NCBI GenBank assembly: GCA_951394045.1
Contig: OX595999.1
Coordinates: forward strand, 744,001-808,000
Length of the DNA stretch: 64,000 nt
Reading direction: 5' to 3'
Origin: Nitzschia sp. DOCU1
Lineage: Eukaryota; Bacillariophyta; Bacillariophyceae; Bacillariales; Bacillariaceae
Positions 61,137-64,000 of this stretch are shown piece after piece. A program made the position numbers and the translations under genes. The notes beneath the pieces were generated by a model, which saw nothing but the letters and a program-made list of their open reading frames with translations, had not been told where the DNA came from and ran no database searches. The first letter of the stretch is position 1. Every line of letters starts with the position of its first letter.

Positions 61137-61784
61137 TTAGTATTCGACAGTGACGTAGGGTAGATCATCTGTATAGATGATAGAACCGCCTACTCCGTAG
61201 AGCAGGAACCGAGGAACAGCAGACCAGGTCGGAAATTGCCAACGAAGGATGGCGCCCATACGCAAATTCCAGAGTCCATGGGACTCTGGCACAGTCGCAC
61301 GGATTTGTAGCGTCTTGATCCTTCCATCTCTATCTTTGCAGAGAAAGTCTGGATAGCGATGGTGAGGGAGCCTGAACATAACCCGAACCACCAACTCGCC
61401 ACACTCAAAAGGGAGCCCGTCTAGAGCCTTCAGTTGGACCCAAGTGAGTGGAAGTAACGGCGGCCACTCCGAAATAGCCTCGCAAGTACCGAGGCGGCGG
61501 TGGGCTTGAAAACAACGACGAGAACAAAAGCCCGTTTTGCACTCGTGGCAACAGCGAAGACGCACGCCACTAACTCTCTCACAGTGTTGACAAGTGAAAT
61601 AGTCGACCCCATGGGGGTCGACCGGCGGCGATGCGGTGATGGATTCGACAATCATCCGCGCTTCGGGTGAAATGAAAGAAGTAAGAGTCTGGTCAGGGAA
61701 GAAAGAAGGCCAAGCCTGTACGACGATGACACGATCGAGTATCTCGTCGCGGTTTCTTGCCTGGAAGATGAGTTGTCCATCCAT
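61137..61784 (-). CDS. MYND zinc-finger protein
   Basis: 215 aa from ATG 61784 (MDGQLIFQARN). The MYND finger is CQHCERVSGVRLRCCHECKTGFCSRRCFQAHRRLGTC (split here by the reader: CQHC, CHEC, FCSRRC, AHRRLGTC), with all ligands in place. The C-terminal 100 residues have no recognisable family. MYND fingers bind Pro-rich partners; an adaptor role is possible. Confidence 0.75.
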   Translation of the reverse strand: MDGQLIFQARNRDEILDRVIVVQAWPSFFPDQTLTSFISPEARMIVESITASPPVDPHGVDYFTCQHCERVSGVRLRCCHECKTGFCSRRCFQAHRRLGTCEAISEWPPLLPLTWVQLKALDGLPFECGELVVRVMFRLPHHRYPDFLCKDRDGRIKTLQIRATVPESHGLWNLRMGAILRWQFPTWSAVPRFLLYGVGGSIIYTDDLPYVTVEY

Positions 61785-61974
61785 GTTGATTCGAAGACAA
61801 ATAGAGCGTCGAGGGACGACGACGATGTTTGACAACAAAACGAAATGGAATGAGACTTCGAGACAAACTACAAACGACTAATTGTACACTGAAGATATCG
61901 ACTCCCAGGGGACGGTGGGACTCAGAAGACCAACTATAAGTAGTTCGTTAGTAGCGTAATGTCTCGTCGTATTT

Positions 61975-63303
61975 TTACCCGGCAGCATTGAAATTCATAT
62001 TGTTCTTCTTCACGGCACTGTTGATAGCCTGGAGAACACGTTGTCGGTTTTCGTGGTAGGCATCTCCAATTGGCTTAATTCTGAAATGAGTATCGACGAT
62101 TACCGCAACGTGGTCCGCTTCGAAACTAGAAATCAGGACACGGAATGGCCGAGAGCCATCGGTCACGACTGCTGGACAACTTGAGCGGATTTCAGTCTTG
62201 ATGTCCTGGAGGAGCTGGGGCAATTTGTCAGCGTCATTATAGCTGAAGCGCAAAGTCTGCTTCACCTGAGACAGATTGATGCGGCTAAGATTACAAACGC
62301 CATGCGATAGGAGATCCGAGTTTGGAATCGTGACCATGATCTCATCGCTGCCTCGCAACACAGTTTCTAGCCATCCGAGTTTGGCAACAGTCCCGGAAAA
62401 CCCACTCTTATGCAACTGGATAGAATCTCCCTCAAACAACCTGTCGCTAGCTGAGAGGATGATTCCATGCAATAGATTTGAAACTGTATCTTTCGCCGCG
62501 AGCGAAAAAACTAGAGTACCGAGAGATCCGAATGCAAAAGCTCCCTGGAGGGCAAGATTCATTTCGACGTTGAGAATATCAAGGATTAGGAATAGGGCGC
62601 AAACCGTTAGGAAGGCATTGCCTAATCGGTCAACCACTTGAATTCTTCCTTGCGTAGTTCCCGCCATCTGAAACAAAGTATATTCTTTCAGCTTGCTCAG
62701 GCGTTGAGCTCCCCAAATGGTGTAGAGGATATAGGCAAAGGCATGAGTCAACCGTTCTCCCCTCGGAATTTCAAAGCCCGCACCAAGAAGAAAGATCTTA
62801 ACCATGTCGAACCCGTACACCACAAATGCTAGTCGAGCAACCTGGGATAAGCTGTCGAGGGCATGATACAGTGCCGTTGAACGAAAATCCTTGTCGGTGT
62901 TCTTGCTGTTTGGACTCATTATAAATCGCGTGTAGGGAACTTCGACGGTAGGTACCAACGCAAAGCCGACATAAAAGAGGAACACCACGTCGGCAGCTGA
63001 TGCCACGTTCCTCATGCCTTCGAATATCGTCTTCAGCTGTGCCTTCGACAATGTTAGCTTGGCAAAAATTTGGGAGAACTTTCCAGCAATTGTACTCCGA
63101 TCAATAAGGTCGTCTACTGAATCCACCATATCATCCAATGTGACTTGCATCGTTTCTGATATTTTTGTGAGGCTCTCTTTGACTTCATCGAAAGTGTTTG
63201 GTGCTCCTCGACTTAAACCTGCTGATACCGGCACGCCCAAAGCAAGGTACAAAAGTACCGATAGCAAGGTACAGGCATCTCTTCTACCAAGAAATCTAGT
63301 CAT
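61975..63303 (-). CDS. MscS-like mechanosensitive ion channel
   Basis: 442 aa from ATG 63303 (MTRFLGRRDACTLLSVLLYL), preferred over a far upstream ATG because it starts a signal peptide ending VSAG. Several hydrophobic helices follow. The pore-lining helix and beta domain are seen in GSLGTLVFSLAAKDTVSNLLHG and SDRLFEGDSIQL, then GTVAKLGWLETVLRGSDEIMVTIPNSDL, the MscS signature. Function: release of ions on membrane stretch; plastid, ER or plasma membrane cannot be told. Its last 213 bp, including 13 bp past the stop, are copied at 37786. Confidence 0.85.
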   Translation of the reverse strand: MTRFLGRRDACTLLSVLLYLALGVPVSAGLSRGAPNTFDEVKESLTKISETMQVTLDDMVDSVDDLIDRSTIAGKFSQIFAKLTLSKAQLKTIFEGMRNVASAADVVFLFYVGFALVPTVEVPYTRFIMSPNSKNTDKDFRSTALYHALDSLSQVARLAFVVYGFDMVKIFLLGAGFEIPRGERLTHAFAYILYTIWGAQRLSKLKEYTLFQMAGTTQGRIQVVDRLGNAFLTVCALFLILDILNVEMNLALQGAFAFGSLGTLVFSLAAKDTVSNLLHGIILSASDRLFEGDSIQLHKSGFSGTVAKLGWLETVLRGSDEIMVTIPNSDLLSHGVCNLSRINLSQVKQTLRFSYNDADKLPQLLQDIKTEIRSSCPAVVTDGSRPFRVLISSFEADHVAVIVDTHFRIKPIGDAYHENRQRVLQAINSAVKKNNMNFNAAG

Positions 63304-63830
63304 GGTAACCGCATAACTGTGGGGAGCAACGAAAATGTGGCAGCTTGATTGCTGCAAATGGGGTGGCTTCGCCCGATTCTGTGTATGATACCTGGTATGA
63401 CCTGAGGGTCTCGTGTCATTGTCGAGTAATATCTTGTGCGAAACAAGAACGGGGAGAAGGTTGAAGGGGTTTTGTGCATCGGATCCACGGGCACATATAT
63501 CTTTCTCGCTTTGGGTTTCCGGGAGCGCGCGTTTGTTGCGCATTCCGGCAGATGATGCCGGCCAGGTTCTCCGAGAAGTGCGCATGCACTTCTCGTTCTC
63601 GGAAAACTCGTGCGCACCGTCCTTGAGCCGAACTCTTTTTCTTTTCTCCCGCTGTGTTGTTTATCTTGTCGTTCCCCTTCCATTATTCTTGGCTGGGTTT
63701 CATCATTTGATGACCCTTTTGGATCAAAGTATATAATACTGGATGGGAGACCTCTGCTCAAACATCTGAGCTTTGTGGGTAGGCACACAAGAACAATCTC
63801 ACCTGTAGCTTCCGTCATTTACTAGTATCC
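63304..63830. promoter_or_regulatory. Divergent promoter interval
   Basis: About 530 bp between the MscS-like gene and the partial gene at the window end. A tggatgggagacc phrase at 63740 resembles the 5S rRNA internal region, but no 5S gene is present. Confidence 0.4.
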
Positions 63831-64000
63831 ATGGGGAACAGAGAGAATGCTGATGGGACCTACCGAAGAATGCTGAGCTGGATTTTGCTGCCAATGCTGC
63901 TCTTGTCGTTGCGCATGTCGCCGCATCACAACATCCAAAGCGATGCCGGCTTTTTCGTTTCGGGGTTCGTACCTGATCAGATTCCAAAAGTGCTTTGTGA
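63831..64000 (+). CDS. Partial membrane or secreted protein, cut by the window edge
   Basis: ATG at 63831 and open to the last base, 56 codons. A hydrophobic segment WILLPMLLLSLRM suggests a signal peptide or anchor. The rest (DAGFFVSGFVPDQIPKVLC) is too short to identify. Confidence 0.4.
   Translation, partial: MGNRENADGTYRRMLSWILLPMLLLSLRMSPHHNIQSDAGFFVSGFVPDQIPKVLC

Noticed and set aside
63735..63760. 5S rRNA gene
   Set aside because: Only the 13-base phrase tggatgggagacc matches; the flanks do not fold or match the rest of 5S.

Overview
The window looks like nuclear DNA of a diatom, most like a pennate such as Phaeodactylum. The evidence is: sparse small GT-AG introns; plastid precursors with a signal peptide followed by an ASAFAP-like F (a DXS with VAAFAP, a phosphatase with VKAF); Ty1/copia elements of the type abundant in diatoms; and expanded diatom-type families. 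No rRNA or convincing tRNA gene was seen.

Layout. 0.1-11.0 kb is a compact host block: sulfotransferase-like protein (-), GatC (-), the DEAD-box helicase UAP56/Sub2 (+, 4 exons), a PH-domain type III PI 4-kinase (-, 2 exons) and a Shewanella-like phosphatase (+). 11.26-18.80 kb is a Ty1/copia element (-) with a 6-bp TSD, a TGA between gag and pol, a second TGA inside pol, a 141-bp tandem duplication in integrase and an 834-bp Harbinger-like MITE in one LTR. 18.9-37.7 kb is host again: a secreted Cys-rich protein, plastid DXS, two small plastid-type proteins, UMP/CMP kinase, a two-CXC (LIN54/TSO1-like) factor, ATP23 protease, a SUMF2-like FGE-fold protein, an FNR-fold reductase and an mL59-like ribosomal protein.

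37.8-61 kb is accessory. It opens with a mosaic of three truncated genes (MscS tail, 2OG oxygenase, class III cyclase), followed by a three-exon HNH endonuclease gene. Next is a chimeric retroelement (40,714-47,530). Its structure is explained by a copia cDNA and a TRIM cDNA joined by integrase inside the copia pol gene, then integrated together; both target sites are 6 bp. After that come an SDF2-like MIR gene, a frameshifted Cys/His-rich diatom family gene and a SET-domain gene. The last part, about 52.7-60.8 kb, is the best candidate for an undescribed element. It has two divergent transcription units around 36-bp tandem repeats. The left unit encodes a Rep-like YxxxYxxKG region and a Pif1-type helicase; the right unit is a decayed gene with a GGHR motif. 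Seven copies of a length-invariant 29-bp hairpin lie at its edges and in its introns.

61.1-64 kb returns to host genes: a MYND-finger protein, a full MscS-like channel (source of the 213-bp tail copied 24 kb away) and the start of a gene cut by the window edge. Splice sites and starts were chosen by reading the sequence; no alignments were run.
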